This document shows, in pieces, positions 7,971-17,300 of a stretch of 64,000 nucleotides of DNA (its first letter is position 1; each line of letters starts with the position of its first letter). Below the pieces are notes generated by a model that searched no databases, was not told where the DNA came from, and saw only the letters and a list, made by a program, of their open reading frames with translations. Location of the stretch: NCBI RefSeq assembly GCF_020735385.1, contig NZ_CP085953.1, forward strand, positions 1-64,000, given 5' to 3'. The translations under genes and the position numbers were made by a program. The DNA comes from Granulicatella elegans (GTDB taxonomy: Bacteria > Bacillota > Bacilli > Lactobacillales > Aerococcaceae).

Positions 7971-8030
7971 TTTTCATAGTAGCAACAGTGAAAACGCAGG
8001 GCTGCTGCCGTCCTCATGCTACTATACAAA
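7971..8030 (-). repeat. 3'-end hairpin repeat, unit 1 (short, degenerate)
   Basis: ATAGTAGCA (7976-7984) pairs with TGCTACTAT (8017-8025). The conserved core CTGCTGCCGTCC (plus reading) sits before the second arm. The outer AGACTTCT arm is lost. It lies six bases after the stop codon of the minus-strand phosphatase gene and in the convergent gap with tRNA-Leu. Confidence 0.75.
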
Positions 8031-8035
8031 ATCCA

Positions 8036-8737
8036 TTAAAATATAAAATTTTTCAGTTCCGATAAATGCCCAATCTGGTACGTTGGCTCTACAGACAACA
8101 ATTCCTCCGCCTCAGTTGGTCGTTCTGGATTTTCCATATACCAACAAGTATCCATTCCAATACGACTTGCTCCATAAATATCTGCTTTAAAACTATCCCC
8201 AATCATTAACGCATTCTCAATCGTCATTCCTTCTATTTGGTCTACAACAGCCTCAAAAAATTCTTTACTCGGCTTACGATATCCCACAACTTCAGAAATA
8301 AATAACTTTTCAAAGAAATTCTCTAATCCCGCTTTCTTCAAACGTAATAATTGAGTTTCTTCAATTCCATTTGTAGCTGCAACCATGACAAAATCTTTCT
8401 TCAATTCACGAATAATGTCTAATGCATCTGGCATCATCGTATTTGCTTCTACTAAATAGTGACGGAATTTTTTCTCACAAACACTTCCATCTACTTGAAT
8501 CCCATAATAAGCAAACCAACGAACAAATCTTTCTTCATTTAAATAAGTTTGAGAAATCTCTCCTTGCCCATATTGTTCCCATAAGCCTTTATTCATTGTA
8601 CGGTAAACTTCTAAAACTTCTGGAGTCCATTCTAATCCATCTTCTTGACTCATACGAGATAAAGCATAATCTTCTGCTCCCCAAAAATCAAAAATTGTAT
8701 TATCTAAATCAAAAATTAAATATTGATATTTTTTCAC
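8036..8737 (-). CDS. HAD-family nucleotidase, YjjG type
   Basis: A 233-residue haloacid-dehalogenase phosphatase. The start is a GTG with AGGAGG eight bases upstream; the longer in-frame ATG has no site. Motif I is FDLDNTIFDF, motif II AATNG, motif III YRKPSKEFF and motif IV MIGDSFKADI. Length, the C1 helical cap and the WYM(N/E)P-type ending resemble YjjG/YfnB pyrimidine nucleotidases, which clear non-canonical nucleotides. The exact substrate is inferred from family only. Confidence 0.85.
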   Translation of the reverse strand: MKKYQYLIFDLDNTIFDFWGAEDYALSRMSQEDGLEWTPEVLEVYRTMNKGLWEQYGQGEISQTYLNEERFVRWFAYYGIQVDGSVCEKKFRHYLVEANTMMPDALDIIRELKKDFVMVAATNGIEETQLLRLKKAGLENFFEKLFISEVVGYRKPSKEFFEAVVDQIEGMTIENALMIGDSFKADIYGASRIGMDTCWYMENPERPTEAEELLSVEPTYQIGHLSELKNFIF

Positions 8738-8812
8738 TTCTTTTCCTCCTAGAATCTTATGACAATTTATCATACACTCTGTAGCTTCATTCTTCAACTA
8801 ATATCATTTCTA

Positions 8813-8848
8813 CAAAAAGGATACCTTTGCCGAAACAAACGTATCCTT
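8813..8848 (-). terminator. Terminator of the glutathione reductase gene
   Basis: On the minus strand AAGGATAC pairs with GTATCCTT, followed by TTTTTGTAG; it starts 17 bases after the gor stop codon. Confidence 0.8.
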
Positions 8849-8864
8849 GTCCTTCAAATTCTCA

Positions 8865-10214
8865 TTATCTCATTGTTACAAATTCTTCAGAAGCTGTAGG
8901 GTGAATTGCTACTGTAGCATCAAAATCTGCTTTAGTAGCACCCATTTTAACGGCAACTGCGAATCCTTGAATCATTTCATCGATTCCTCCACCAATTCCG
9001 TGTAAGCCAATTACTTTTTCTTCTTTCCCTAATGTAATTAATTTTAATTTTGTCATTTGACGGTGAACTGTAATCGCTGAGTACATTCCTGCAAACGTTG
9101 ATTGATAGACTTTAATATTTTCAGCACCATATTTTGCTTCCGCTTGTTCTTGTGTCAACCCAATAGAACCAATTGCGGGGTGTGAAAATACAACAGTTGG
9201 AATTAATTTATAATCCATTTTAGCATCTGTTTTACCATTAAATAAACGTTTTGCTAATGTTCTACCTGCTTTAATCGCTACAGGTGTTAATTCTTTTTCG
9301 CCAGAAACATCTCCAAGTGCATAAATACCAGGTGTTGTTGTATTTTGATACTTATCTACTTGAATAAACCCACGTTCTGTTAAAGTCACTCCTGCTGCTT
9401 CTAAATTTAATTGGCTGACATTTGCTTTACGTCCTACTGCCCAAATAACTTTTTGACTTGTATGAAAAGTGCCATCTTCAAAGTAAATTTGAATATCTCC
9501 ATTATCTAATTTTTCTAATTTTTGAGGAACTTTATGTGTATGTAATAATTGACCATTTTTCTTCATTTCCTCTACTAACACTTCAACAATCCCTTGATCA
9601 AATCCTCTTAACGGACCACCTTTACGAACAAATAAATCTGTTTTTACTCCTAAGGCATGTAACACTCCTGCTAATTCAACAGCAATATATCCTGCACCAA
9701 TAATCGATACTGATTCTGGTAATTCTTCCCAAGCAAATACATCATCAGAAGTTCCCCCAAGTTCACTACCTGGAACATTTGGAATAAAAGCATAGGAACC
9801 AGTCGCAATGACAATATGTTTAGCACGAATGTGTTCACCATTTACTTCTACTGTGTTTTTATCCACGAAACGAGCATAGCCTTCGATATAGTCTACTCCA
9901 TTTCTATTGAAATTGTTTGAAAACGCATGACGTGAACGTTCAATATATGCTTCACGATTTTTTCTTAAAGTTTTAAAATCAAATGAAGTTTCATCAATTG
10001 TATATCCATAATCTGCTGCATAGTTTTTAAGAGTTTCTGATACTTGAGCACCATACCACATGACCTTTTTAGGAACACATCCAACGTTTACACAGGTTCC
10101 CCCAATGATATTCCCCTCAATGACAGCTGCTTTAGCTCCATACATGGCTGCACGATTCATCGTTGCACTACCTCCACTTCCTCCACCAATTGCAATAATA
10201 TCGTACTCTCTCAT
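8865..10214 (-). CDS. gor: Glutathione-disulfide reductase
   Basis: A 449-residue FAD flavoprotein of the class I disulfide reductase family that regenerates glutathione with NADPH. The FAD-binding GGGSGGSA is at residue 10, the redox disulfide is in [13 protein letters not shown] (residues 38-50), NADPH binding is in [11 protein letters not shown], and the C-terminal interface ends [12 protein letters not shown], which donates the catalytic His-Glu pair. The [11 protein letters not shown] form with this ending is the glutathione reductase branch, not dihydrolipoamide dehydrogenase. Monocistronic. Confidence 0.93.
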   Translation of the reverse strand: MREYDIIAIGGGSGGSATMNRAAMYGAKAAVIEGNIIGGTCVNVGCVPKKVMWYGAQVSETLKNYAADYGYTIDETSFDFKTLRKNREAYIERSRHAFSNNFNRNGVDYIEGYARFVDKNTVEVNGEHIRAKHIVIATGSYAFIPNVPGSELGGTSDDVFAWEELPESVSIIGAGYIAVELAGVLHALGVKTDLFVRKGGPLRGFDQGIVEVLVEEMKKNGQLLHTHKVPQKLEKLDNGDIQIYFEDGTFHTSQKVIWAVGRKANVSQLNLEAAGVTLTERGFIQVDKYQNTTTPGIYALGDVSGEKELTPVAIKAGRTLAKRLFNGKTDAKMDYKLIPTVVFSHPAIGSIGLTQEQAEAKYGAENIKVYQSTFAGMYSAITVHRQMTKLKLITLGKEEKVIGLHGIGGGIDEMIQGFAVAVKMGATKADFDATVAIHPTASEEFVTMR

Positions 10215-10442
10215 ATTTTTCCCTCTTTCATCTTTATTTAAAATATCTATGCGATTTCATTTACAATTATCATAGCATCATCGATTGATTTTTGCCTTCT
10301 ACATTGCTCACGAGTCTATATTTTTTATGAGAAAGGTTATAATCTCCTTAAAAATCTTCCCCATTGCAATGAAAAATGGTAAAATAAATCAGATATCATA
10401 CCATTCATATGAGAGCATTCTCATTTTAAGAAAGGAATTATT

Positions 10443-11639
10443 ATGAAACTAATGTATATCCTTGATAAAATCAAGCGATTCCCAAACCAAGATTTGGCAC
10501 TCTATTTAATGATTGTCAGTATCTTCTTACCGTTTTACTTGTTTTTATCATTGTTCTTGTTTTATTTTATCCTACTAATCTTTACTGGAAAAATGAAACA
10601 TATTTTAAGACAACTACTAAATTATCCAGTGTTATTAACGTTTATTGCTTATAGCACAATCATCTCAGCAGTAAGTGGTAATTTAATCGGAGTAGTAGCT
10701 TCCGTTTTATTTTTATGGTTTGCGATATTCTTCGTTTATTACCAGAAACGAATTCATCAAGATTTTTTCCATATTGTATTACAAACGATTTTACTTGGAA
10801 GTATATTTGCAGCCCTATTTGCCTTTTTAGAACATTTTGAAATTGTTCATAAATTTAACTACTCATTTTTAGCACCGAATATGCAAGTTTGGCATCAAAA
10901 TCGTGCCGAGGTTACATTCTTTAATCCAAATTACTATGGAATCATTTGTTGTTTCTGTATTATGATTGGTTTTTACCTTTTTACAACGACAAAAAATTGG
11001 AAATGGAAAGTCATCTGTATTATCGCTTGCTTTATCAATTTATTCGGATTGAACTTTACTCAAAATAGAACAGCTTTCCCTGCTATTATTTGCGGAGCAA
11101 TTATCTATTTATTTACAACAATTAAAAGTTCTCGAGCATTTTGGCTAAGTGTCGGTGTCTTTATTATAGGATTATTCTTCCTATTTTCAAATGACATTGG
11201 AGTTCGAATGGGAACATTAGATTCATCCATGGATGAACGTATTTCCATTTGGAATGCAGGATTTACGCTGTTCAAACAAAATCCATTATTGGGTGAAGGA
11301 CCATTAACGTATATGCATAGCTATCAACGAATTGGTGCTATTTATCATGAACATGCGCATAGTATTTATATTGATACAATTTTAAGTTATGGATATATCG
11401 GTACTTTATTATTAGCCATTGCTAGTATCAAGCCTGTTCGTAGTTTAATCGAAATGAGTCGTCAACCTCAAAAACGTCCAATTGTTGGATTATATGTTTC
11501 ATTTTTAGTCGTTGTTGCAGTTCACGGAATTTTCGACTTAGCACTATTCTGGATTCAATCAGCTTTCATTTTCCTAGTTGTAATGTGCAGCATTCCAATG
11601 TGGGAAAGAAACGAAACGATTGATATACCGCATGAGTAA
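10443..11639 (+). CDS. O-antigen ligase (WaaL/Wzy-like) polysaccharide polymerase/ligase family protein
   Basis: A 398-residue membrane protein with about ten to twelve helices. The large extracytoplasmic loop and the EHAHSIYIDTILSYGYIGT motif (about residues 290-310) are those of the O-antigen ligase/polymerase superfamily; in Gram-positives these attach or polymerise surface polysaccharides. No sugar-biosynthesis genes lie nearby, so the substrate is unknown. It has an AAGAAAGGAA site and stands alone between gor and the convergent pheST operon. Confidence 0.8.
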   Translation: MKLMYILDKIKRFPNQDLALYLMIVSIFLPFYLFLSLFLFYFILLIFTGKMKHILRQLLNYPVLLTFIAYSTIISAVSGNLIGVVASVLFLWFAIFFVYYQKRIHQDFFHIVLQTILLGSIFAALFAFLEHFEIVHKFNYSFLAPNMQVWHQNRAEVTFFNPNYYGIICCFCIMIGFYLFTTTKNWKWKVICIIACFINLFGLNFTQNRTAFPAIICGAIIYLFTTIKSSRAFWLSVGVFIIGLFFLFSNDIGVRMGTLDSSMDERISIWNAGFTLFKQNPLLGEGPLTYMHSYQRIGAIYHEHAHSIYIDTILSYGYIGTLLLAIASIKPVRSLIEMSRQPQKRPIVGLYVSFLVVVAVHGIFDLALFWIQSAFIFLVVMCSIPMWERNETIDIPHE

Positions 11640-11687
11640 TTACGAATAAAAAGAAAAAATAATTTTTTACGTTACAAGCGGAGAAAT

Positions 11688-11836
11688 AAAAGAACTTTTC
11701 TTAATAACAAACAAAAAAATCCAGCTAAAACTGGATTTTTTTGTTAAGGAAAATTAGAGACCTAGGCTCGAATTTTAGCCATGAGACTCAAAGATTGAGG
11801 CTGCTGGCGTCCTTGCTATTCAAGAAAAGTTCTTTT
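11688..11836 (-). repeat. 3'-end hairpin repeat, unit 2 (long form)
   Basis: A 15-bp perfect outer stem (11688-11702 with 11822-11836; GAACTTTTC type) encloses three hairpins. P2 is ATCCAG-ctaaaa-CTGGAT with a run of T on the plus side, so it also looks like the waaL terminator. P3 is the GAGACCTAGGCTC core. P4 is CTCAA/TTGAG between TAGCCATGAGAC and GCTGCTGGCGTCC. It begins 12 bases after the pheT stop on the minus strand. Confidence 0.85.
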
Positions 11837-11848
11837 ATTCCGTAGCTC

Positions 11849-14269
11849 CTATCGGATGGTTACATCCTCTAATGCCACTAAGGCTGTTTGGATACGATCC
11901 ATTGCTTGTTTAACTTCTTCTTCTTGTAAAGTAGCTTCTTTATTTAAGAAACGAATCGAATAAGCTAATGATTGATACCCTTCTTGTACATGCTCTCCTT
12001 TATACACATCAAATAAAGTAATCGATTGTAAATAGTGACCAGCCTGTTCTTTAATGACTGCTTCTAATGTTGCATGCGCCATTGTTACAGGAACTAATAA
12101 CGCAATATCACGTGTCATAGATGGGAATTTTGGTACAGATTGAATCACATGTTCTTGTAATCCCTCTACTAATAAAGGTTCCACTAATAATTCAAATACA
12201 AATGTATCAGATAAATCTAATTCCTTTTGAATGACTGGATGAATTTTTCCAATGAATCCAACTAATTCTTCACCTAAATAAATATAAGCTGTTTGACCTG
12301 GATGTAATTGTTGAATCGCATCAGTTGCGACAAAACGAATACGATTACTACAGTTCAATTCTGCAAAATAAGCTTCTAATACTCCTTTTAATGCGAAGAA
12401 ATCAACTGGTTGAGCTGGTGATTGCCATGAAGCATGACCCCATTCTCCAGTTACTGCAGCTCCAATAACTTCTCTTTCTTGGAAATCTTCAGAACCATTT
12501 TTACCAATGGAGAATACTTTCCCAACTTCAAATAAACGAACATTTTGTTGTGAACGAGCGACATTATATTGTAATGCTTCCAATAAACTTGGTAGCATGG
12601 ATTGTCTTAATTCACTTCTCTCTTCACTCATTGGTAAGTCTAAACGAATACTTGGTCTTTCTTCTACTGTAAACCAATGAGATTTTTCAGGAGTTGTTAA
12701 TGCATAAGAGTACGCTTGTGATAAACCAGCTCCTTGCATAAATTGACGAGTCCAACGGACAAAACGTTGTTTCTCATTTAATCCACCTTGTGTACTAGCA
12801 GTTGTTGGTAATGTAGAAGGAATTTTATCATATCCATAAATACGTCCTACTTCTTCCACTAAATCTGCTTCAATCGAAATATCAAATCTCCAAGCAGGAA
12901 CTGTAACATGAAATACTCCTTCTTCTTCTTTTGTTGGATAAGCTAATTGCTTAAATACTTGTAATACTTCTTCTGTTGTAAGGCTAGTTCCTAAAACATG
13001 ATTTAAACGTTCTAATGAAATCGAAACAACTGGTAAATCTAATGTTAGTGATTGAGCAGAAGCTACTCCTTCAACGACTTCACCATCTCCTAATTCAGCA
13101 ATTAATGCTGCAGCTCTCTTACCAGCTTGTAAAATAGTCGCTTTATTAATTCCTTTTTCAAAACGGCTACTTGATTCACTTCGTAAATTATGTTTTTGAG
13201 AAGCTAAACGAATCGCTTTTGGATCAAATAATGCTGATTCTAATGCAACAGTTGTTGTTGTTTCAATAATTTCTGAATCTAATCCACCCATTACACCCGC
13301 TAAGGCAACTGGTTTTTCTCCATCTGTAATGACAATTTCATTACTTAATGTACGTTCAACACCATCCAATGTTACTAATGTTTCACCATCTTTTGCACGA
13401 CGAACATAAATTTGTTTAGAATTTAAACGATCATAGTCAAATGCATGTAGCGGTTGTCCATATTCCATTAAAATATAGTTCGTTACGTCTACGATATTAT
13501 TAATTGGACGAACACCTGCTGCAATTAATCGATTTTGCATCCATTGAGGACTTGGTTTGACCGTAACATTTTTAATGATTTGTAAGTGATAAGCTGGAGA
13601 GTCTACTTCATCTTCAACCGATACTGTCATCCATGGATCTAATGAAGACGATTCACCTTCTAAAAATTCATCTGGTGTTAATGTATTTTCTAAATTATAA
13701 ATGGCACCAATTTCATGAACAGAACCTCTCATACTTAAAGCATCGGCACGGTTAGCTGTAATATCTAATTCCACAATCGCACTATCTAATGCTAAAGCTT
13801 TAACAGCATCCATTCCAACTTCAATGGCATCATCTTCAAACACGTAAATACCTTGTTCATATTCTTTTGGCACTAATGAAGAAGGAAGTCCTAACTCTTG
13901 AAGAGAACAAATCATCCCTTGAGACTCTACTCCTCTTAGTTTTCCTCGTTTAATTTTATGTCCACCGGCAATACGTGCTCCATGAGTAGCTACAATAATC
14001 TTTTGCCCTTTAGCAATATTTGGTGCACCACAGACAATTTGTAAAGATTCTTCCCCAGCAACATCTACTGTTACAACATGAAGATGATCTGAATCCGGAT
14101 GATCTACTACTTCTAATGCACGCCCTACGACTAATCCACTTAGTCCTTCTCCTGGAACGGATACACTATCTACTTCAATCCCAGTACGTGACATTTTTTC
14201 CCCTAATTCTTGAGGAGTAATTGAACTTAAATCTAAATATTCATTTAACCATTCATACGATAATTTCAT
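11849..14269 (-). CDS. pheT: Phenylalanine-tRNA ligase beta subunit
   Basis: The 806-residue beta chain of the alpha2-beta2 PheRS. In order: an N-terminal B1 domain with the EMAP/Trbp111-like tRNA-binding segment (residues about 40-150, SDHLHVVTVDV), the B3/B4 editing core (about 210-390), the B5 domain, the inactive class II catalytic-like B6/B7 region, and a C-terminal FDX-ACB anticodon-binding domain (from about residue 712). Length is standard. It follows pheS by 12 bases and is transcribed from the T-box promoter. Confidence 0.97.
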   Translation of the reverse strand: MKLSYEWLNEYLDLSSITPQELGEKMSRTGIEVDSVSVPGEGLSGLVVGRALEVVDHPDSDHLHVVTVDVAGEESLQIVCGAPNIAKGQKIIVATHGARIAGGHKIKRGKLRGVESQGMICSLQELGLPSSLVPKEYEQGIYVFEDDAIEVGMDAVKALALDSAIVELDITANRADALSMRGSVHEIGAIYNLENTLTPDEFLEGESSSLDPWMTVSVEDEVDSPAYHLQIIKNVTVKPSPQWMQNRLIAAGVRPINNIVDVTNYILMEYGQPLHAFDYDRLNSKQIYVRRAKDGETLVTLDGVERTLSNEIVITDGEKPVALAGVMGGLDSEIIETTTTVALESALFDPKAIRLASQKHNLRSESSSRFEKGINKATILQAGKRAAALIAELGDGEVVEGVASAQSLTLDLPVVSISLERLNHVLGTSLTTEEVLQVFKQLAYPTKEEEGVFHVTVPAWRFDISIEADLVEEVGRIYGYDKIPSTLPTTASTQGGLNEKQRFVRWTRQFMQGAGLSQAYSYALTTPEKSHWFTVEERPSIRLDLPMSEERSELRQSMLPSLLEALQYNVARSQQNVRLFEVGKVFSIGKNGSEDFQEREVIGAAVTGEWGHASWQSPAQPVDFFALKGVLEAYFAELNCSNRIRFVATDAIQQLHPGQTAYIYLGEELVGFIGKIHPVIQKELDLSDTFVFELLVEPLLVEGLQEHVIQSVPKFPSMTRDIALLVPVTMAHATLEAVIKEQAGHYLQSITLFDVYKGEHVQEGYQSLAYSIRFLNKEATLQEEEVKQAMDRIQTALVALEDVTIR

Positions 14270-14281
14270 ATTCTCTTCTCC

Positions 14282-15331
14282 TTACTTCGTGAATTGATTT
14301 AAGAAACGAACATCATTCGTATAAAGCGAACGAATATCTTCGATTCCATATTTCAACATTGCAATACGATCTTGTCCTAATCCAAAGGCAAATCCACCAT
14401 AAACGCTTGAATCTACTCCAGCAGCTTCTAATACATTTGGATGAACCATTCCTGAACCTAAAATTTCAATCCAACCTGTTCCTTTACAAATCGAACAACC
14501 TTGTCCACCACATTTGAAACAGCTAATATCTACTTCTAACGAAGGTTCTGTAAATGGAAAATAACTTGGACGTAGGCGAACTTCACGTTCTTGACCAAAT
14601 AATTCTTTAGCAAATGCAGCTAATGTTCCTTTTAAGTCTGCCATTGTAATATGTTTATCAATTACTAATCCTTCAATTTGATAGAATTGATGGGAATGAG
14701 TCGCATCATCATTATCACGTCTAAATACACGCCCTGGACTAATCATTTTTAATGGGCCTTTAGAGAAATCATGTTTTTCCATCGTTCTTGCTTGAACTGG
14801 TGAAGTTTGCGTACGTAATAAATACTCTGGTGTAATATAAAATGTATCTTGCATATCACGAGCAGGATGATCTTTTGGTAAGTTCATCATTTCGAAGTTA
14901 TAGTGGTCTGATTCTACTTCTGGACCTTCTACTACTTGATATCCTAATCCAATGAAGAAATCTTCCACTTCATCACTAACGTGACTTAATACATGTTTTG
15001 TCCCTACACTTATTGGACGACCTGGCATTGTCACATCAATTGTTTCATTACGTAAAGATTCTACTAATGCTTTTGCTTCTAAATCAGCTTTAATGCTTGT
15101 AATTTTTTCTTCAATCACACTACGTAATTCGTTCGCTAAAGCTCCTACTTGTGGACGTTCTTCTGGAACAATATTTTTAATATTTTTTAGAACTTCCGTA
15201 ATAGGCCCTTTTTTCCCTAATTGTTGCACACGAATTTGTTCAACTTCTTTTAATGTTTGAACAGTTTCTAATGCAGCTAATACATCTTGACGAATCGCAT
15301 CAAATTGTTGTTTCATTTCTGCTAAATTCAT
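14282..15331 (-). CDS. pheS: Phenylalanine-tRNA ligase alpha subunit
   Basis: The 349-residue catalytic chain of PheRS. An N-terminal coiled-coil arm (residues 1-85) is followed by the class II core: motif 2 around [18 protein letters not shown] and motif 3 in [17 protein letters not shown]. An insertion with four cysteines ([17 protein letters not shown]) is the zinc-knuckle-like loop of many bacterial PheS. An AGGAGG site precedes the ATG. Expression is under the phenylalanine T-box upstream. Confidence 0.97.
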   Translation of the reverse strand: MNLAEMKQQFDAIRQDVLAALETVQTLKEVEQIRVQQLGKKGPITEVLKNIKNIVPEERPQVGALANELRSVIEEKITSIKADLEAKALVESLRNETIDVTMPGRPISVGTKHVLSHVSDEVEDFFIGLGYQVVEGPEVESDHYNFEMMNLPKDHPARDMQDTFYITPEYLLRTQTSPVQARTMEKHDFSKGPLKMISPGRVFRRDNDDATHSHQFYQIEGLVIDKHITMADLKGTLAAFAKELFGQEREVRLRPSYFPFTEPSLEVDISCFKCGGQGCSICKGTGWIEILGSGMVHPNVLEAAGVDSSVYGGFAFGLGQDRIAMLKYGIEDIRSLYTNDVRFLNQFTK

Positions 15332-15362
15332 TTTGTTTCCTCCTATAAATCATTTTAATAAA

Positions 15363-15612
15363 CAAAAAGCCCCTTACAATTCCTAAAAATTGTAAGGGAC
15401 GAAATTTATCGCGGTACCACCCTCATTCCTGCATTGCAGGCACTCGGCGTTATTAACGGTAACGAACCGATCCATTATTCATCTTATTGAATCCCAATGG
15501 CGACTTCGGAAGTGAAAAGTTGTAGAGTTTCATGAAAGGCTTTCAGTCGCTGACCTTTCTCCCTAATAATGAAAATTTCTAAAACCCTTTTCCATCAATG
15601 TCTTTAAATATA
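15363..15612 (-). promoter_or_regulatory. T-box leader of pheST with intrinsic terminator
   Basis: The minus strand carries the T-box sequence AGGGTGGTACCGCG (15423-15410), the AG-box GGGAGAAAGGTC upstream, and a terminator CCCTTACAAT/ATTGTAAGGG followed by GCTTTTTG at 15399-15363. Uncharged tRNA-Phe is expected to stabilise the antiterminator through the T-box. A UUC specifier is plausible in the ACTTTTCACTT segment. This explains the 336-base gap between macP and pheS. Confidence 0.93.
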
Positions 15613-15618
15613 TGTGTT

Positions 15619-15647
15619 ATTTTATCAAAGCTCTTATAAATTGTCTA
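15619..15647 (-). promoter_or_regulatory. Promoter of the pheST leader
   Basis: On the minus strand TAGACA (15647-15642), 17 bp, TAAAAT (15624-15619), just ahead of the T-box leader. Confidence 0.65.
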
Positions 15648-15667
15648 GCCCTAACATAAACTATTCA

Positions 15668-15877
15668 TTATAAAAAGATTTGAACTCCGATTGCTACAAT
15701 AATCAGTATCATCATTGCAATCATCCAAATGGTTAAAAAGTGATTATATCTTTCCAAAAAAGGCTTTTTAGGAACGGGCGAATCATTCCATTCAACCTCT
15801 TCACTTTCTTGAGACCTTTTTCGCTCTACTACATGTTCTCTCAAAGCTTTGCGTGTTAACAATGGTTCTTTCGACAT
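15668..15877 (-). CDS. macP: Small membrane protein, MacP-like PBP activator
   Basis: A 69-residue protein with a charged cytoplasmic part beginning MSKEPLLTRK and one C-terminal transmembrane helix (about residues 48-68). In streptococci MacP, a phosphoprotein activating the class A PBP PBP2a, has the same topology, the same PLLT start and lies directly after the nudF-like Nudix gene; here the gap is eight bases. The protein is shorter than pneumococcal MacP, and threonines that could be phosphorylated are few (Thr8 and Thr49). The call rests on synteny and layout. Confidence 0.6.
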   Translation of the reverse strand: MSKEPLLTRKALREHVVERKRSQESEEVEWNDSPVPKKPFLERYNHFLTIWMIAMMILIIVAIGVQIFL

Positions 15878-15885
15878 ATTTTCTC

Positions 15886-16425
15886 CTATTGATGCAATGC
15901 TGCATATTGAACAGCGATAATCGTTTTGGCATCAGTAATTTCTCCATTATGGATTTTTTGAATCACTTCTTCCACGGGAACCCACTCAATTGAAACAAAT
16001 TCATCTTCATCTAAAGGGGCAGCATTCTCTAAATGATGAATTTCTTTTGCTTCATACAAATGAATTTTTTCATTACAATATCCAGGAGTTGGGACTAAAT
16101 CAACTACTTTTTTCCATTCATTTGCACTTAATTGCGCCTCTTCTTCTAACTCCCTTTTTGCTGCTTCTAATGGGCTTTCTCCATCATGATCTAATTTACC
16201 TGCTGGAATTTCTAATGTATGAGCTTCAATAGCTTTACGATATTGACGAACTAATAAAATCTTTCCTTCGTGAACAACAAGAACTGCTACTGCTCCATTA
16301 TGTAAAACAATATCTCTCGTTGATTGTTTACCATTTGGAAGAGATACTAAATGGTGTTCAACTGTAAAAATACCACCTTTGTATTTCACTTCTTTTTGTA
16401 GGGTTACTTCTGTAAAATCATTCAT
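15886..16425 (-). CDS. nudF: ADP-ribose pyrophosphatase (Nudix hydrolase)
   Basis: A 179-residue Nudix enzyme hydrolysing ADP-ribose to AMP and ribose 5-phosphate. The Nudix box GESPLEAAKRELEEEAQL (about residues 81-98) has its catalytic REXXEE core, and the fold around it (EIPAGKLD, PTPGYCNEKIHLYEA) is that of the ADPRase subfamily. Its start is preceded by AGGAGGCG. It is followed directly by the MacP-like gene. Confidence 0.9.
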   Translation of the reverse strand: MNDFTEVTLQKEVKYKGGIFTVEHHLVSLPNGKQSTRDIVLHNGAVAVLVVHEGKILLVRQYRKAIEAHTLEIPAGKLDHDGESPLEAAKRELEEEAQLSANEWKKVVDLVPTPGYCNEKIHLYEAKEIHHLENAAPLDEDEFVSIEWVPVEEVIQKIHNGEITDAKTIIAVQYAALHQ

Positions 16426-16481
16426 AATACGCCTCCTTAATCATATTATAGCCTATCCCTTTAATTTAGCAATAAAAAAAG

Positions 16482-16567
16482 AAAGACTTCTTACTAGTAG
16501 TATGTTAGCCATGAGATTCGCTTCGCAAAGCTGCTGGCGTCCTTTACTACTAAATCAAAGAGTCTTA
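16482..16567 (-). repeat. 3'-end hairpin repeat, unit 3 (short, with U-run)
   Basis: Outer arms AAGACT and AGTCTT with inner TAGTAG/CTACTA enclose TAGCCATGAGA, a TTCGC/GCAAA-type hairpin and GCTGCTGGCGTCC (plus reading). On the minus strand it ends GAAGTCTTTCTTTTTTT, a terminator-like finish. It is distal to unit 4, with a 38-base spacer. Confidence 0.85.
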
Positions 16568-16605
16568 TTCTTATAAGTACCTTCATATCCTTACGTAAAA
16601 ATGGA

Positions 16606-16715
16606 GAAGGACTTTTCGCCGTAGTACTGGAAAATTCGAGACCTAGGTTCGAATTTTAGGGATGAGACACCGCAGGTGGCTGCTTCCGTCCACTACTACA
16701 ACAGAAAAGTCCTTC
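16606..16715 (-). repeat. 3'-end hairpin repeat, unit 4 (long, no P2)
   Basis: Outer arms GAAGGACTTTTC (16606-16617) and GAAAAGTCCTTC (16704-16715) enclose P3, AAAATTCGA/TCGAATTTT around GACCTAGG, and P4, CACC/GGTG. The strands flanking P4 read AGGGATGAGAC and CTGCTTCCGTCC; here GGGA faces TTCC instead of the usual GCCA facing TGGC. It lies five bases after the stop codon of the 157-residue orphan gene. Confidence 0.88.
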
Positions 16716-16719
16716 AAAA

Positions 16720-17193
16720 TTAGATCTCTGGGTAAATATCTTCCACAGTTTTCTCTGGGTCAATGACAATGTATAAATGACCATGTGTTCCAATAGCTGA
16801 ACTTTGGTATTTATTATCATTACCATCTTCATCCACTGGACTATATGGGAAGTAAACACGATCAGTTGAAACAATTACATCTGATTTTGGATGGTCACTA
16901 TCTAAATATAAAATATCCATTAATTCGATATCGCTATATTTTTTAACACGCTCGAACATTCCTAATTCTAATCCACCTAAGTTAATGTCTTCAGACATTA
17001 CGTGGTCTGCTTCAGGAAACACTTCAATACGTAATGATTCACATGGATGAATTTCTTGGAATTCACTTCCATTAATACGACCAAACGATGTTGTAACTTG
17101 TTTGATCCATAAATCTCCAATTAAACGACGGTTAATCGTCCATGTTTCTCCGTTACGGAATACAAAACGTAATCCTGACATTACTTTTTTCAT
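16720..17193 (-). CDS. Conserved-looking hypothetical protein, function unknown
   Basis: A 157-residue soluble acidic protein. The ATG at 17193 is chosen because GGAGAGAC lies about seven bases upstream. It has no signal peptide or membrane helix. The N-terminal third is basic and beta-rich (SGLRFVFRNGETWTINRR), and the C-terminal half is acidic, with SPVDEDGNDNKY and a final IDPEKTVEDIYPEI. I do not recognise the family. It follows cca by 107 bases, where a TGTTTTCAC/GTGAGAACA hairpin (17218-17246) could be a weak attenuator, and is followed by two repeat units. Confidence 0.7.
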   Translation of the reverse strand: MKKVMSGLRFVFRNGETWTINRRLIGDLWIKQVTTSFGRINGSEFQEIHPCESLRIEVFPEADHVMSEDINLGGLELGMFERVKKYSDIELMDILYLDSDHPKSDVIVSTDRVYFPYSPVDEDGNDNKYQSSAIGTHGHLYIVIDPEKTVEDIYPEI

Positions 17194-17300
17194 AAAAGTC
17201 TCTCCTTTTTCATGCATGTTCTCACCATTATGAGCAGTGAAAACACTTTTTTATTCTTTACTCTTCGAATTTTACCATTGAACTTGAATATTTTCAACGA

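Noticed and set aside
16656-16874. 72-codon minus-strand frame ending SSGRKQPPAVSHP
   Set aside because: It is out of frame with the better supported 157-residue gene and ends in repeat unit 4; the repeat core explains the likeness to a frame in unit 12.
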